Below, one piece after another: positions 5,988-6,616 of a DNA stretch of 6,616 bases. The notes under the pieces are model-generated. The model did no database searches. It was not told the origin of the DNA and saw only the letters and a program-made list of their open reading frames with translations. Position numbers and translations under genes: made by a program. Source of the stretch: Aalborgiella sp031422495 (GTDB lineage: Bacteria > Pseudomonadota > Gammaproteobacteria > Burkholderiales > Burkholderiaceae_C); assembly GCA_031422495.1 (NCBI GenBank), contig JANPLX010000154.1:1-6616 (forward strand), written 5' to 3'. The stretch's first letter is position 1. Every line of letters begins with the position of its first letter.

Positions 5988-6185
5988 TTACTTGCTTTCA
6001 ATTTTTTTAGCTGCCTGCAAAGCCTCTAGTAACACTGGTAAAGCACCAATATGGTTAGCCAGTAAAAGCACCAAACGCGCATTAAAAGCTTGGCTTTCTG
6101 CTATCGATAAATCTTGATGTGCGTTGATCAGTGCCTCGTAAAAGTCATCCGGCGCGCTTAAATGTGGAGTTGTTATGAGTGACAT
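5988..6185 (-). CDS. Small DUF2783-family protein
   Basis: A 65-residue soluble protein with no signal peptide or membrane segment. It matches my memory of the DUF2783 family, whose function is unknown: PDDFYEALINAHQDLS (12-27) and NARLVLLLANHIG (35-47), then a helical C-terminus ending in Lys-rich residues. The whole protein looks alpha-helical. ATG 6185 is 28 bp downstream of the hydroxylase stop, with a weak purine stretch (GAAGAAAG) before it. Its TAA stop is two bases before the hmgA ATG, so it is an integral middle gene of the hydroxylase-DUF2783-hmgA operon. The position suggests a helper for one of the two flanking oxygenases, but nothing in the sequence shows a catalytic site. Length and placement are typical of the family in Burkholderiales as I know it. 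Confidence 0.85.
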   Translation of the reverse strand: MSLITTPHLSAPDDFYEALINAHQDLSIAESQAFNARLVLLLANHIGALPVLLEALQAAKKIESK

Positions 6186-6194
6186 ACTGCTTTC

Positions 6195-6221
6195 TTCAAT
6201 GTTTTCAATGTTTTCAATGTT
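6195..6221. repeat. Three perfect 9-bp tandem repeats across the hydroxylase stop codon
   Basis: TTCAATGTT is repeated three times head to tail (6195-6203, 6204-6212, 6213-6221). Read in the hydroxylase frame on the minus strand, each unit encodes Lys-His-stop, so the gene ends with three in-frame TGA codons nine bases apart. Slippage here would not change the protein but would change the spacing to the DUF2783 start. Confidence 0.85.
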
Positions 6222-6616
6222 TTGACAACGCTAAATCAAACGCAATCTGCAGTTTTTCTGACGTGAACTGACGCCAACGTGCACAAACGTGATGATCTGG
6301 GCGCAGCAAATAGGCTGTCCCAGGCTGCATGTCATAGCGCTTGGCAATCAAACCATCAATATCAATCAGCACGTTGGCTTGCGCTAAATTTATTGCATCA
6401 TTGTTCGCTTGAATATGCACCACATGGCAAGGTGCGTCAAGGCTCACATCAGCACCATAGACTATCAACGAAAAGCTAGCCCCCAATTGCGATAGCAGCC
6501 ACGACGCGCTGCCATCTGGCAATTGCACTGGCGCATCTAGCGCCACACTGCCAGGCACCAAGCGACATTCAAATGCATCGACATCTGGCGTATTCAGCAT
6601 AGAACCGTGCAAGGTT
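6214..6616 (-). CDS. FAD-dependent aromatic hydroxylase (MhpA/PheA-TfdB type), C-terminal part only
   Basis: C-terminal ~134 codons of a gene whose start lies beyond the right edge. The frame is open to the last base, and the apparent start at 6612 is only a TTG inside the gene. The fragment fits the thioredoxin-like C-terminal domain of class A flavoprotein monooxygenases such as 3-(3-hydroxyphenyl)propionate hydroxylase. Visible are GSVALDAPVQLPDGSASWLL, a hydrophobic strand FSLIVYG, and the typical end motif YLLRPDHHVCARWR, followed by a final helix (EKLQIAFDLAL). The FAD- and NADH-binding motifs would be upstream and cannot be checked. These enzymes add a hydroxyl to a phenolic ring using NAD(P)H and oxygen. 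Placement directly before DUF2783 and hmgA suggests it makes homogentisate or a close analogue (inference). It terminates in a 9-bp tandem repeat. Confidence 0.82.
   Translation of the reverse strand, partial: TLHGSMLNTPDVDAFECRLVPGSVALDAPVQLPDGSASWLLSQLGASFSLIVYGADVSLDAPCHVVHIQANNDAINLAQANVLIDIDGLIAKRYDMQPGTAYLLRPDHHVCARWRQFTSEKLQIAFDLALSKH

Overview
This window looks like part of a betaproteobacterial chromosome, most likely order Burkholderiales (Comamonadaceae-like). The grounds are the moderate G+C, the gene content (a TRAP transporter beside aromatic-catabolism genes) and the FAD hydroxylase / DUF2783 / homogentisate dioxygenase arrangement. This assignment rests on gene family and style, not on a marker gene. 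Every gene I can support lies on the minus strand, so biological order runs from the right edge to the left edge. I see no RNA gene, CRISPR array, insertion sequence or convincing rho-independent terminator.

Module B (right, 6616 to 4657) holds the C-terminal end of an FAD-dependent aromatic hydroxylase (MhpA/PheA-TfdB type), a 65-residue DUF2783 protein and a full-length homogentisate 1,2-dioxygenase (hmgA) with all metal ligands present. The genes are tightly packed and read as one operon that hydroxylates a phenolic compound and opens the ring. The later enzymes (maleylacetoacetate isomerase, fumarylacetoacetase) are not in the window.

Module A (4656 to 1) starts with an 87-bp gap carrying a near-perfect palindrome. 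An HPPD-like VOC protein follows that has lost two of the three iron ligands of true 4-hydroxyphenylpyruvate dioxygenase. Thirteen bases later comes a sugar-phosphate-isomerase-type TIM barrel with the metal ligands of 3-dehydroshikimate dehydratase (DSD). Together they look like an unfused version of the DSD-HPPD fusion enzyme QuiC. Next come a TetR-family regulator with an unusual lysine-rich N-terminal tail and a TRAP transporter: small permease dctQ, then large permease dctM, which is cut by the left edge. The solute-binding subunit is presumably outside the window.

The most interesting signal is regulatory. A shared 16-bp element (TGTACTA, two bases, then a degenerate inverted half) occurs at three sites. 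One lies between the predicted -35 and -10 boxes of dctQ, one overlaps the tetR start codon, and one is in the gap before the HPPD-like gene. I infer that the TetR protein controls itself, the transporter and the DSD/HPPD-like pair. The simplest working model is a locus that imports a plant-derived hydroaromatic or aromatic acid (for example a quinate/shikimate-type compound) and converts it to protocatechuate, next to a homogentisate ring-cleavage module. The substrate and effector cannot be read from the sequence.
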